Of a stretch of DNA of 64,000 nt, positions 35,355 through 43,349 are shown one piece after another. Source of the DNA: VFKU01 sp964620045 (GTDB lineage: Bacteria; Hydrogenedentota; Hydrogenedentia; Hydrogenedentales; GCA-2746185); NCBI GenBank assembly GCA_964620045.1, contig CAZUJL010000018.1:1-64000 (forward strand), given 5' to 3'. Every line of letters begins with the position of its first letter. Positions within the stretch are counted from its first letter, which is position 1. Below the pieces are notes generated by a model. That model was not told the origin of the DNA and ran no database searches. It was given only the letters and a program-made list of their open reading frames with translations. The position numbers were made by a program, and so were the translations under genes.

Positions 35355-36563
35355 ATGATGATCGCGCGCCTTGGTTTGGTCGTTCTGGTTCTGATGACGG
35401 GGTCGTGTGCGAATCCGTCGACCATCACCGTGAATCCCGGAAGCACGATTCAGAGTGGCATCGATCGAGCCGGCTCGGGCGATACCGTGATCGTGAAAGC
35501 GGGGGAGTACAAGGGCGGAATTAAGCTCAACAAATCCGTCACGGTGCGCGGCGAAGGCACCGTGACCGTGCGTCCATCGAAGCCGGGCACGGACGGGGCT
35601 GTGCGCGTGCAGTGCAGCGACTGCGGCGTGGACAACATCGACTTCATCGATTTCCGCTACGGCTTCGGCACGGACGAAATTACAGGCCACAACGACGTGT
35701 TTCTGACCAACAGCAAGATCGTGAACGCAAACTATCACGTGTGGATCAGCGGCGATCGTTGGAAGGTGGAAGGGAACCGTTTTGAAAAGGCCAAGTGGCG
35801 CGCCGAAGGAAACGATGGCGACAGCGACTACGGCCGGATATTCGGAAACGGCCATGAGGTGCGCCGGAATGTGTTTGGCGACACCGACATTCTAAACGAT
35901 AAAAACGAAACCGACGGAAAGCCGGGCCCCGACTACTCGCACACGGATGGCCTGCAGTTCTACAACCAGAACGGCGAAGTGTTGCGCGACATCGTGATCG
36001 AGGAAAACCTGTTCACGGATTTTGTGCAGGGTCTGTTCATCGGCAACGAGACCGGCAACGGGGACTCCGTCCAGCGCGTGACCGTGCGCAACAACGTGTT
36101 CTGGGGGACTAAGTTCCGCGAGCGCGGCAACCTGCTGGGGATTCCGAGTTGGGGCGTGTACTTCGGCAAGAACGGGCCGGAGCGTGGAATCACGATTGAG
36201 CACAATATTTTTTATCAGTGCGCCAACGCGCTCGGTATTTTGAGTGGCACCGACGCGATCTGCCGCGGAAACATCGTGGCCTCCGGCGGGACGGTATACG
36301 TTCTCGAAAAGACGAATCCGTCACTCGTCTCGCGCGCGCCGGGCGGCAACGCTTTGTGGAAGAACCAGCGAACCGGCGACCTGCCGATCGCGGGCGACAT
36401 CGATACCGAGAACCCGAATTTTCAGGACCCGCTGGCCGAGACCCTGGACGAGCTGCTCGGCAAAGACGGCGAATGGATGACGGCCGACGACGCGTGTCGC
36501 CCGATGAACACGGCGCTCAAGAATTATGGCCCCCGCGTGGCCGCGTGGAACGGCGCGAAGTAG
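35355..36563 (+). CDS. Exported right-handed parallel beta-helix protein
   Basis: 402 residues. A short signal segment ends in MTGSC, so the protein may be a lipoprotein, although the lipobox is not perfect. Mature sequence opens TITVNPGSTIQSGIDRAGSGDTV, the usual first turn, and continues with beta-helix repeats (ITGHNDVFLTNSKIVNAN, VTVRNNVFWG, ITIEHNIFYQC). Families with this fold include polysaccharide lyases and epimerases; I see no decisive catalytic residues. The gene follows the DNRLRE gene by 24 bp on the same strand and is convergent with the phosphatase gene. Confidence 0.85.
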   Translation: MMIARLGLVVLVLMTGSCANPSTITVNPGSTIQSGIDRAGSGDTVIVKAGEYKGGIKLNKSVTVRGEGTVTVRPSKPGTDGAVRVQCSDCGVDNIDFIDFRYGFGTDEITGHNDVFLTNSKIVNANYHVWISGDRWKVEGNRFEKAKWRAEGNDGDSDYGRIFGNGHEVRRNVFGDTDILNDKNETDGKPGPDYSHTDGLQFYNQNGEVLRDIVIEENLFTDFVQGLFIGNETGNGDSVQRVTVRNNVFWGTKFRERGNLLGIPSWGVYFGKNGPERGITIEHNIFYQCANALGILSGTDAICRGNIVASGGTVYVLEKTNPSLVSRAPGGNALWKNQRTGDLPIAGDIDTENPNFQDPLAETLDELLGKDGEWMTADDACRPMNTALKNYGPRVAAWNGAK

Positions 36564-36569
36564 CGGCGC

Positions 36570-37142
36570 TTACTTTTTCTGCAGCTCGATGATCCGGTTG
36601 CGCACGACGTGTTCGAGCGCTTCGTTCGTCAATCCGGCCACCTTGCCTTCCGCGATCGCGTCGTCCGGCGTGAGGCCATTGTTCGCGCCGCTGTAAAGCG
36701 CCCAGATCGCGCCTGCGCGGTTTCCGCTGGAGCAGTGGAGCAGCACGGGGGCGTCCTTCGATTTCGCGAGTGTGCTCAGGATCTGGTCGACTTCGGCCTG
36801 CTTCGGCAGGGCCGTGTTCATCGGAATGTTGATGTATTCCATGCCGGCATTCTTCGCGGCGGTCTTCTCGTCGAAGCTCAGCTTCGCCATCTCGTCCGCG
36901 CGCCGCATATTGATCACCATCTTTACGCCCTTTTGCGCGAGTGCGTCGAAGGTTTCCTGCGTCGGCTGGCTTGTGATGAAGACTTTGTCGGCGGCCGATT
37001 CCGCGGCGGCGGTCACGCCCGGCAATTCGATTTTCTTGGTGTCGCCCGCGGCGGCGTAGGCCGTGCGCAGGTTCGCGCCCAACATCACACCAGCAACGCA
37101 CACGCACAGCGCCAGCAAGAGTTTCGTCATTTGGCTCGTCAT
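36570..37142 (-). CDS. Exported cysteine-based phosphatase (tyrosine/dual-specificity type)
   Basis: 190 residues. A hydrophobic N-terminal segment ends near AYAA, so it is exported or anchored. The P-loop HCSSGNRAG (catalytic Cys at about 137, Arg at about 142) is the CX5R phosphatase motif, in the form found in the BLH/DUF442-like group of bacterial phosphatases. The preceding VFITSQPTQETFDALAQKGVKMVINMR stretch (in pieces) matches that group too. ATG at 37142 has GGAGGG seven bases upstream. The substrate is unknown; a periplasmic location is unusual for such enzymes. Confidence 0.85.
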   Translation of the reverse strand: MTSQMTKLLLALCVCVAGVMLGANLRTAYAAAGDTKKIELPGVTAAAESAADKVFITSQPTQETFDALAQKGVKMVINMRRADEMAKLSFDEKTAAKNAGMEYINIPMNTALPKQAEVDQILSTLAKSKDAPVLLHCSSGNRAGAIWALYSGANNGLTPDDAIAEGKVAGLTNEALEHVVRNRIIELQKK

Positions 37143-37189
37143 CACATCGCCCTCCGTGGGTGGTCGGCGGGCAGTATATGCGATCTCGC

Positions 37190-38275
37190 TCAGGCTGTCG
37201 CGCGGCTCAGTTCACCCGTGTCCGACGCGGCATACCCCGGTAAATCGCCAATCGCGCGGCGGATGCGCGCCGATCGCACGCAGTCGATGAGCGCCTTGAT
37301 CCGCGGGTCGTCCTGCAGGTCCGCGCGGAAACAAAGGTCGTACGGCTCCTGCTGAATCAGCAGAAAACCGAGACCGGCTTCTTCCGCCGCCAGCCGGATG
37401 CACACGCCCGCGTCCGCCCAGCCGTTCTTCACGGCATCGGCCACGCTGCGGTGATCGCGCACGACGCGCTCGGCCCCCTTGGGCTGCTTTCGCGTGCCGC
37501 CGAGCAATTCATCCATGCACCGGCGTGCCCCGGAACCTTTGTCGCGGCTGATCCACGACAACTTGCGGAGCGCGGTCTCGTTCAGCGATTTGGACGAGAC
37601 GCTGGACGCGAGCGCGACGCCTTCGTCCCACTGCGCGACGCGCAGCAGCAAAAAGTTTTTGCCAAGCTTCTCGCGCACGAGTTTGCGGTTCGCCTCGGGC
37701 TTCGTGCCGGCATGCAATCCACCCACATGGACCTTGCCTTCCTTGAGCAGCGCAAGCGCATCGCCCGTGGACCGCATCAGCGGCAGTAGTGTGACGCCGA
37801 AGCGCTGTTGCAGTTCGGCCGCGAGCAGGGCGGAGGCGGGATCGCATCCGGCCATGATCAGAGTCTTCTCAGCAAGCGCGTCGGGCGCCGTGGTGGCCTG
37901 CGCGCCGTCCCAGGTCCCGTGGTGCAGGATCACGCCCGCATGCGTCGGCTCGACTGGCACACGGAACGCACGGCCGTTGATTTCCGCCGTCCAGAATCGG
38001 CACGCCCCGGCCGGCGTACCGCCGAACCACGGGACAGGAGTGCTCGCCTCGGGCGCGGAAAAATAGAAGAGGTTTTCGACGGAGCAACCAAACAGATTCG
38101 CCAACGACAACGCCGCGGCCGCACTCGGCACCACGCGCCCAATTTCGATCGCGCTGATTTCCGTGCGCGAAAGGCCCGAGCGCGCGGCCAGTTCCTGCTG
38201 CGACCAGTTGCGCTCGGCGCGCCGCGCGGCGACGCGGTTATAAAGAGGCTTGGCGTGTTTTTTCATGGTAAGCAT
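37190..38275 (-). CDS. XRE-type regulator fused to a periplasmic-binding-protein-like domain
   Basis: 361 residues. Residues about 15-70 are an XRE helix-turn-helix (NWSQQELAARSGLSRTEISAIE). Residues about 105-345 resemble the molybdate/LysR-type substrate-binding domain: LIMAGCDPASALLAAEL, RSTGDALALLKEGKVHVGGLH, the WISRDKGSGARRCMDELLGG block, and DHRSVADAVKNGWADAGVC. Such proteins are one-component regulators that may bind a small ligand such as molybdate; the ligand is not shown by sequence. ATG at 38275 has AGGAGGT nine bases upstream. Its target genes are unknown; no molybdenum genes are nearby. Confidence 0.85.
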   Translation of the reverse strand: MLTMKKHAKPLYNRVAARRAERNWSQQELAARSGLSRTEISAIEIGRVVPSAAAALSLANLFGCSVENLFYFSAPEASTPVPWFGGTPAGACRFWTAEINGRAFRVPVEPTHAGVILHHGTWDGAQATTAPDALAEKTLIMAGCDPASALLAAELQQRFGVTLLPLMRSTGDALALLKEGKVHVGGLHAGTKPEANRKLVREKLGKNFLLLRVAQWDEGVALASSVSSKSLNETALRKLSWISRDKGSGARRCMDELLGGTRKQPKGAERVVRDHRSVADAVKNGWADAGVCIRLAAEEAGLGFLLIQQEPYDLCFRADLQDDPRIKALIDCVRSARIRRAIGDLPGYAASDTGELSRATA

Positions 38276-38309
38276 GATGCTATCACCTCCTGCCGTCCAG
38301 GCGCAGCGG

Positions 38310-39026
38310 CTAGGGTTGCGAAGTTGGTACTTCGGCCACGACGGTGACCTTGGGGCCGAGCGCACCGGCTTCTTTCGAGTGAAACCGGCGCAGGCGGCGG
38401 TTCGTCGTCTCCGGGCCAAGCATGATCCAGCCGAAGTTGGTATCGGGATGCTCAACCCATGCCTGTACATCGGCCACGAGTCCCGCGCCCGACCACTTGG
38501 CGATCGAGCCCGTATCGCCGACATCCGTACTGGAAGACGGCTCTGGCAAAAAATCACCACCGGGATTTGTCCACGCGGTCGCGCCCTGCGCGCGTGAGAT
38601 CCAAGTCGTATCGCCGTCGACAGCCGGATCGCCACTGCCACCACCGCCAGACGAAGCTGCCGTCGTGCCTTCGTTCCATCCCGCCGTGAGCCGATGCAGG
38701 GCGAAGGTAGTCGGCGGCTGAACGTCCGGCGCGCGCTCGACGTGCAGCTCCAGCGTGGCACTCGTGATGGTCGCGCCGGCGGGAATCGAAGCAAGATCCA
38801 CACGCAACAATGCGCGGCGCAGGCCGCCTTCCTTGTTCATGCCGGCGGAGATGATTGGTGTTGCCCCGCTTGCGTTCGGCACTTCGCTGAAGATGGTGGT
38901 GTCCTGCAGGCCGGTGTATCCGTCCGTGCCCTGCTGGAATACGAAGGTCCGTTCTTCGCCGACGGCCGCCAGCGCGGCCGTCAGCGAGACGGCGAAGAAG
39001 AAAACGTAACGAAGCTTAGTGTGCAC
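38310..39026 (-). CDS. Secreted DNRLRE-domain protein lacking the C-terminal anchor
   Basis: 238 residues. Signal peptide ends near ALAAVGEE. DNRLRE features: GYTGLQDTTIFSEVPN, RRALLRVDLASIPAGATI, LHRLTAGWNEGT, and GWIMLGPETTNRRLRRFHS. It ends at VTVVAEVPTSQP with no hydrophobic tail, unlike its two paralogs (34.5 and 39.0 kb). The start is GTG at 39026, overlapping the upstream paralog's stop by 11 nt, so the pair is an operon read from the promoter at about 39860. It is probably a released surface-type protein. Confidence 0.82.
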   Translation of the reverse strand: MHTKLRYVFFFAVSLTAALAAVGEERTFVFQQGTDGYTGLQDTTIFSEVPNASGATPIISAGMNKEGGLRRALLRVDLASIPAGATITSATLELHVERAPDVQPPTTFALHRLTAGWNEGTTAASSGGGGSGDPAVDGDTTWISRAQGATAWTNPGGDFLPEPSSSTDVGDTGSIAKWSGAGLVADVQAWVEHPDTNFGWIMLGPETTNRRLRRFHSKEAGALGPKVTVVAEVPTSQP

Positions 39027-39816
39027 GACGGAACGCGCGGCGCATAAACCACGCCGCCACGAGCAGCGCCAGTCCAGTCGCGATCATGGCCGGGGTATTC
39101 GACGCCGGAAGCGGATCCGGCACATCGGCCACGATGGTCAGCAACGGATTTAGCGACGTCGCTTCGGCGGAGTCGAAGCGGCGCAGGCGCTGGTTGGTCG
39201 TCTCCGGCCCGATGATGATCCAGCCGAAATTGCTCGCAGGCGTGTCGATCCATCCCTGCACGTCGGCGATCAGGCCGCCATCGATCCAGCTCGTAACGGT
39301 GCCCGACGCGCCCGACGTGGCCGAGGCCGACACCGTCGCGTTGTAGTCGCCGCCCGCTGTCGTCCATGTCGAGGTGCCGTTGACGTTGGACGTCCACGTC
39401 GCGTCACCGGGGTTGGCCGCACCGCCCTGGCCGCCGCCCATCGCGCCGACGACCGTGCCCTCGCCCCAGTCGGCCGTGAGCGCGTGCAGTTCGTAGGTGT
39501 TCGGCGTGTTCGTGTTCGGCGCATTGTTCACGCTCAGGTCAAGCGTCACGCTGACGATCGTCGAGCCAGCTGGAATGTCGCCAAGGTCGGCGCGCAGCAG
39601 CGCGCGGCGCACATCGCCGTTGTTGTTGCGGCCGGCGAAGATGCCGTTCGTGCCGCCGCCGGAGTTCGTGCTCTCACTGAAGATACTGGTGTCGTCAAAC
39701 CCGGTGTAGCTGTTCACGCCCTGCTGGAATGTAAAGGTTTGCTGATCTCCGTACGCGCCGAACCCGGCGGCCAGCACCACACCTGCACACGCAGCCATTC
39801 GTCGATACATATTCAT
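39016..39816 (-). CDS. Secreted DNRLRE-domain protein with C-terminal anchor
   Basis: 266 residues from the ATG at 39816 (GGGAGAAGGA upstream). Signal peptide ends near GAYGDQQ. Same DNRLRE layout as its paralogs: YTGFDDTSIFSES, RRALLRADLGDIPAGSTI, YELHALTADWGEGT, and GWIIIGPETTNQRLRRFDSAE. The C-terminus has a short hydrophobic segment (MIATGLALLVAAWF) followed by MRRAFRRAH, like a sorting or anchoring tail. It is first gene of a two-gene operon and is divergent from the pilin gene. Confidence 0.85.
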   Translation of the reverse strand: MNMYRRMAACAGVVLAAGFGAYGDQQTFTFQQGVNSYTGFDDTSIFSESTNSGGGTNGIFAGRNNNGDVRRALLRADLGDIPAGSTIVSVTLDLSVNNAPNTNTPNTYELHALTADWGEGTVVGAMGGGQGGAANPGDATWTSNVNGTSTWTTAGGDYNATVSASATSGASGTVTSWIDGGLIADVQGWIDTPASNFGWIIIGPETTNQRLRRFDSAEATSLNPLLTIVADVPDPLPASNTPAMIATGLALLVAAWFMRRAFRRAH

Positions 39817-39839
39817 GATTCCTTCTCCCGAGGAGATAA

Positions 39840-39868
39840 TTGACACGAACATATCGTATTGACATTAT
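39840..39868 (+). promoter_or_regulatory. Predicted sigma-70-type promoter of the pilin gene
   Basis: TTGACA at 39840-39845 (perfect -35) and CATTAT at 39863-39868 (-10, four of six), 17-bp spacing. It lies inside a dyad (TTGACACGA 39840-39848 / TCGTGTCAA 39868-39876) and is a mirror image of the promoter on the other strand. Confidence 0.5.
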
Positions 39869-39876
39869 CGTGTCAA
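39848..39876 (-). promoter_or_regulatory. Predicted sigma-70-type promoter of the DNRLRE operon
   Basis: On the minus strand TTGACA (39876-39871) and TATGTT (39853-39848, four of six) are 17 bp apart. Transcription would start near 39841, about 25 bases before the ATG at 39816 and its GGGAG site. The same dyad carries the opposing pilin promoter, so the two divergent genes would compete or be co-regulated. Confidence 0.6.
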
Positions 39877-39895
39877 TCGCTGGGATGTGGACCAA

Positions 39896-40792
39896 ATGCG
39901 GCGGCAATCGGGCTTTACCTTGATCGAGCTACTGGTGGTCATTGCCATCATCGGCATCTTGGCCGCGCTGCTGTTGCCGGCGCTCGCGCGAGCACGAGAA
40001 GCCGCCCGACGATCCTCCTGCCAGAACAACCTCAAGCAGCTCGGCCTCGCGATGAAGATGTACGCCTCGGAAAACCGCGCGAACTATTTTCCGCCAACCA
40101 CGAGTCGCGGGCGCGGCAACTTCCACCAGGAATCCATTTTTCCGGAGTACTTGACGGATCTCGCCGTCATCTTGTGCCCATCGGATTTCAACGCGCCGTC
40201 GCCCGATGAATTGGAAAAACAACGCGTGACAAACGGCGGCGTGGTGGATGCCGTGTTCGCCGATCGCTTCGAAGGTCTGCAGGCCGGCTTCCCGGTCTTG
40301 TGGAGTTACTCCTATTACTACCGGCCCTACGTGCTCACGGGCGACGCCGACGACGACTTCAACAACGCGGGCAGCACGTACAACGGATCAAAGCGCGTGA
40401 AAGGGGAGGAGGAGTCTGGCAAACAGTGGAACGGCGTGAATGCCGTGTTCCATTCGCACTTCCCGATCGTGGGCGACATGGAAGCCCGCAACCAGATCAA
40501 CTCACCGGTGCCCACCGACGGCACGCGCGCATCGGGCACCTACCTCGCCATACGCGAAGGCATCGAGCGCGCACTCATCACCGACATCAACAATCCCGGC
40601 GCATCGGCCTACGCACAGTCCACGATTGTCGTGATGCTCGATCAGATCGCGTCCGAAGGTCGCCGCCTCATCGACGTGAACCACCTCCCCGGAGGCGCGA
40701 ACGTCCTCTACATGGACGGCCACACCGACTTCGCGAAATACCCCGGCCCGTACCCGCTCACCGAACACGCGCTGGAATCGCTGCCGTACTGA
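39896..40792 (+). CDS. DUF1559-like type IV pilin / prepilin-type protein
   Basis: 298 residues from the ATG at 39896; a GTG three codons upstream is in frame. The N-terminus RRQSGFTLIELLVVIAIIGI is a prepilin peptidase site (cut after Gly) followed by the hydrophobic pilin helix. The next segment, LLPALARAREAARRSSCQNN, is typical of the many pseudopilins of Planctomycetes and relatives. Near the end, HLPGGANVLYMDGHTDF matches the H-X9-DG processing-associated motif with one extra residue. It is far (25 kb) from the pil operon. Its expression is probably from the divergent promoter. Confidence 0.9.
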   Translation: MRRQSGFTLIELLVVIAIIGILAALLLPALARAREAARRSSCQNNLKQLGLAMKMYASENRANYFPPTTSRGRGNFHQESIFPEYLTDLAVILCPSDFNAPSPDELEKQRVTNGGVVDAVFADRFEGLQAGFPVLWSYSYYYRPYVLTGDADDDFNNAGSTYNGSKRVKGEEESGKQWNGVNAVFHSHFPIVGDMEARNQINSPVPTDGTRASGTYLAIREGIERALITDINNPGASAYAQSTIVVMLDQIASEGRRLIDVNHLPGGANVLYMDGHTDFAKYPGPYPLTEHALESLPY

Positions 40793-40863
40793 AGAGCCCA
40801 AACCCAGATTAAGAAGCCCCGGTCTATATTGTTGGTGGCGAGATGCCGCCGGGAGCGTGGGTG

Positions 40864-41514
40864 ATGCGCTGGTTGATCGCGGTCGTCGTCGGGTTTCTGG
40901 TGCTGGTTGGAATCGGTGCCAGCATCGGACACTACTTCGTCGAGCCCTACAACCCTGGCTTTCTGAAGTACCCGCTCGTCGTCCACCTGCACGTCATTCT
41001 CGGCGCGCTCTATCTTGTGGCCGGCTCGATCCAGTTTATCCCGCGCGTGCGCAACCGCTGGCCGGTCTACCACCGCTGGTCCGGTCGCGTGCTGGTGGGC
41101 GTGGCGGCGGTCGTCGGCTCGGCCGCGCTCTTCATGGCGCTCGTGATCCCGTTCTCGGGCTGGTCCGGCCGCATCGGCAACGGCTTCTTCGCCTCGCTCT
41201 TTCTCTTCTCGCTCACCCGCGGTTTCCTCGCCGTCCGCCGACGCGATTTCGCCCGGCATCGGGAGTGGATGATCCGCGCCTTCGCCATCGCGCTCGGCAT
41301 CGCCACGATGCGGCTGGTCTTCGTGCCGCTGCTGGCGATTTTTCAGGTGGACTCACCAACCGCACCCATCGTGCCGGTGCTGTCGGTCATCTCCTTCGTC
41401 GGGGCTTTCACCCTCCACCTCGCCGTCGCGGAGTGGTGGATCCGCCGGACGCGCCCGCGTCTCGTGCGCGCGACAGTGCCTATCGGCGACGCAGCACAGG
41501 AAGCCGGCGCCTAG
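40864..41514 (+). CDS. DUF2306-family membrane protein
   Basis: 216 residues with six predicted membrane helices. Characteristic parts: HLHVILGALYLVAGSIQF, the VYHRWSGRVLVGVA motif and FARHREWMIRAFAIALG. These conserved histidines and the WSGR segment match the DUF2306 family of unknown function. I choose ATG 40864 because GGGAG (40851-40855) is eight bases upstream; ATG 40843 is in frame but lacks one. The last 4 bp overlap the end of the convergent oxidoreductase gene. Confidence 0.82.
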   Translation: MRWLIAVVVGFLVLVGIGASIGHYFVEPYNPGFLKYPLVVHLHVILGALYLVAGSIQFIPRVRNRWPVYHRWSGRVLVGVAAVVGSAALFMALVIPFSGWSGRIGNGFFASLFLFSLTRGFLAVRRRDFARHREWMIRAFAIALGIATMRLVFVPLLAIFQVDSPTAPIVPVLSVISFVGAFTLHLAVAEWWIRRTRPRLVRATVPIGDAAQEAGA

Positions 41515-42638
41515 TTGCCGAAAGCGTCCTCCGCCAGCCCAAACGCCAGCGTCATCCCCGCGCCGCCGAGCGCGTTCACAATCCGAACGCCGGGTTCCGG
41601 CTCCATCACCATGTACGGCCGGCCGTCGGTACGCTTTAGGTAGATCCCATTCCAGCGGGCTGCGGGGGTCGGATCCGGCACATCCAAGACCTTGTATATA
41701 TAGTCCAAAATCAGCCGGTCGATCTCCGGGGAGTCGTCGGCGCGGATCTCGCCGCCGTACTCGTGCGAGTCACCCAAAATAAGCTCGCCGAGGCCGTTTT
41801 GCGCCGTCAGTACGTGGATGCCGAAGCGGTCGAATTCCGGCGCCTCCCGGGCGATCCGCGCGCGGAGCCCCGGCAAGCTCGGGCACCCGGCGAAACTCGC
41901 GTAGTGCCGCAGCGTCAGCCCAAAGGCCACGTGCGGCCCGAGCCGCCAACCGCCCGGCTGCGGTGCCGTCCGCATCATCTGCAATTTGCACTTCACCACC
42001 GGTTGGCGGGCGAATACTTCCGGAAATAACGCCTCCGTGTCGGCGCCGGTGCAGACAAATACTTGTCGCGCCGCCAGTTTTTCGCCGCTTGCTAATATCG
42101 CCGCGCCACCGTCGAGCCGCGCGACCGGATCGCTCAAAATGAGGCGCGTTTTTGGCTGTTTTTGGAGCCACGCAGAGAGTGCGCGGAGCACTTCGCGCGG
42201 ATCCACCGCCAGCTCGTTCGGCGACCACAACCCGCCGCGAAGGCCGTTTTCTCGGAGCGCTGGACACCGCTCGCGCGCCTCGGCGGCGGAGAGGAGTCGG
42301 CAGTCGAGCGCCGCGCCGTCGCCGGCGGCGAACTCCGCGAGCACCGCACGTTCGTCGTCGGCGAACGCGGCGTGCAACGAGCCGGATTTTTGGCACCAGA
42401 AGTCGGTATCACGGGAAAGTTGGAGCCAGATCGCGCGGGAGCGCAGCGCAAGTCGCCGCGCGTCGCCGAGCGGCTGACCAATCGGCCAGATCATTCCAAA
42501 ATTGCGAATAGAGGCCCCATTTGCGGCATTTTCTCGTTCGACGAGGCACACGCTGAGGCCGCGGCGCGCCGCCGAAACCGCGTGCGCGAGCCCCACGATC
42601 CCGCCGCCGACGACCAGGACGTCTACCTTTGCCGTCAT
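41511..42638 (-). CDS. FAD-dependent oxidoreductase (DadA/glycine oxidase type, TIGR03364-like)
   Basis: 375 residues. The N-terminal FAD-binding Rossmann motif is VVGGGIVGLAHAVSAARRG, followed by LVERENAANGASIRNFGMIWP, the signature of the TIGR03364-type group. The C-terminal YLKRTDGRPYM and VRIVNALGGAGMTLAFGLAE match the cap and FAD-contact region. Family members oxidise amino acids; in some genomes this group sits with phosphonate degradation genes, but none are nearby. GGAG lies six bases before the ATG. It ends 4 nt inside the DUF2306 gene. Confidence 0.9.
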   Translation of the reverse strand: MTAKVDVLVVGGGIVGLAHAVSAARRGLSVCLVERENAANGASIRNFGMIWPIGQPLGDARRLALRSRAIWLQLSRDTDFWCQKSGSLHAAFADDERAVLAEFAAGDGAALDCRLLSAAEARERCPALRENGLRGGLWSPNELAVDPREVLRALSAWLQKQPKTRLILSDPVARLDGGAAILASGEKLAARQVFVCTGADTEALFPEVFARQPVVKCKLQMMRTAPQPGGWRLGPHVAFGLTLRHYASFAGCPSLPGLRARIAREAPEFDRFGIHVLTAQNGLGELILGDSHEYGGEIRADDSPEIDRLILDYIYKVLDVPDPTPAARWNGIYLKRTDGRPYMVMEPEPGVRIVNALGGAGMTLAFGLAEDAFGN

Positions 42639-42950
42639 CGCCGACTCCGCGATGCGTCACTCTCCGAGGTTTTGGTGTTCAAGCCACTCCGAACCGGCGG
42701 CAAGAAATTTTTTCGGCGAGCGCTTGACGAAAAAATCGCTCGCGCGGTAAAAATTCTATTGCAATGTGTGCCGAAGGTGTGCACAATATGGCGCTCTCTC
42801 TGGTGAAGTCGACGGGCGCGCGGCGACGCGAGGGGATTCCGAATAAACTCGCAGAGAGAAGTGTATCAGTAATTTGTTGGACTCAATGACGCTGATATGA
42901 GGCGTCTGAAGTTTGAGTATGGTGGGCTCCTTGTCTGGAGGGTATATGAA
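42639..42950. other. Intergenic region upstream of speD
   Basis: About 310 bp between divergent genes. It includes a 9-bp dyad ATTTTTTCG (42707-42715) / CGAAAAAAT (42728-42736), whose right arm overlaps a possible -35 (TTGACG, 42724-42729) with an AT-rich candidate -10 around 42748. An ATG frame at 42897 continues into speD but is probably leader sequence. Nothing else is recognised. Confidence 0.4.
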
Positions 42951-43349
42951 TTGCACAAGGGCAGACATCTCCTCGTCGACTGCTGGGACGTAGACCGCGA
43001 AACTTGTCTTGATGACAAGAAGGTCCTCTCGGCCATGGCTCGCGCCGCAGAACGCGCGGGTGCAACGGTGGTATCCCAAGTTCGTTATCAGTTCGGCCAC
43101 AACTCGCCTCCCGGCTTCGCCGCAGCGATCCTGCTGGACGAAAGCCACTGCTCCGCGCACAGCTACGCTGATCTTGGGCTGATTGCGATGGACGTGTTCA
43201 CGTGTGGCAGCACGAACCCGCGCACCGTGTTGCGCTATATCCAGGAAGAACTCAACTTGGGTAACGTAACCGTTCGCGAGTTCAAGCGCTTCCCCGTCGG
43301 CGCGGCCCGGCCTGTACTGGCCGAGCCCGCACTCGCCGGAGCGAAGTGA
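42951..43349 (+). CDS. speD: S-adenosylmethionine decarboxylase proenzyme SpeD
   Basis: 132 residues from a TTG at 42951, which has GGAGGG (42937-42942) eight bases upstream. The first residues are HKGRHLLVDCWDVDRE, the usual beginning of the family. The autocatalytic site is DESHCSAHSY: cleavage between Glu64 and Ser65 makes the pyruvoyl cofactor (Ser63 in Thermotoga). DVFTCGSTNP carries the conserved Cys85. The enzyme makes decarboxylated SAM, the aminopropyl donor for spermidine. An in-frame ATG at 42897 would add 18 residues not typical of the family. It overlaps the next gene by 4 nt (GTGA). Confidence 0.93.
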   Translation: MHKGRHLLVDCWDVDRETCLDDKKVLSAMARAAERAGATVVSQVRYQFGHNSPPGFAAAILLDESHCSAHSYADLGLIAMDVFTCGSTNPRTVLRYIQEELNLGNVTVREFKRFPVGAARPVLAEPALAGAK

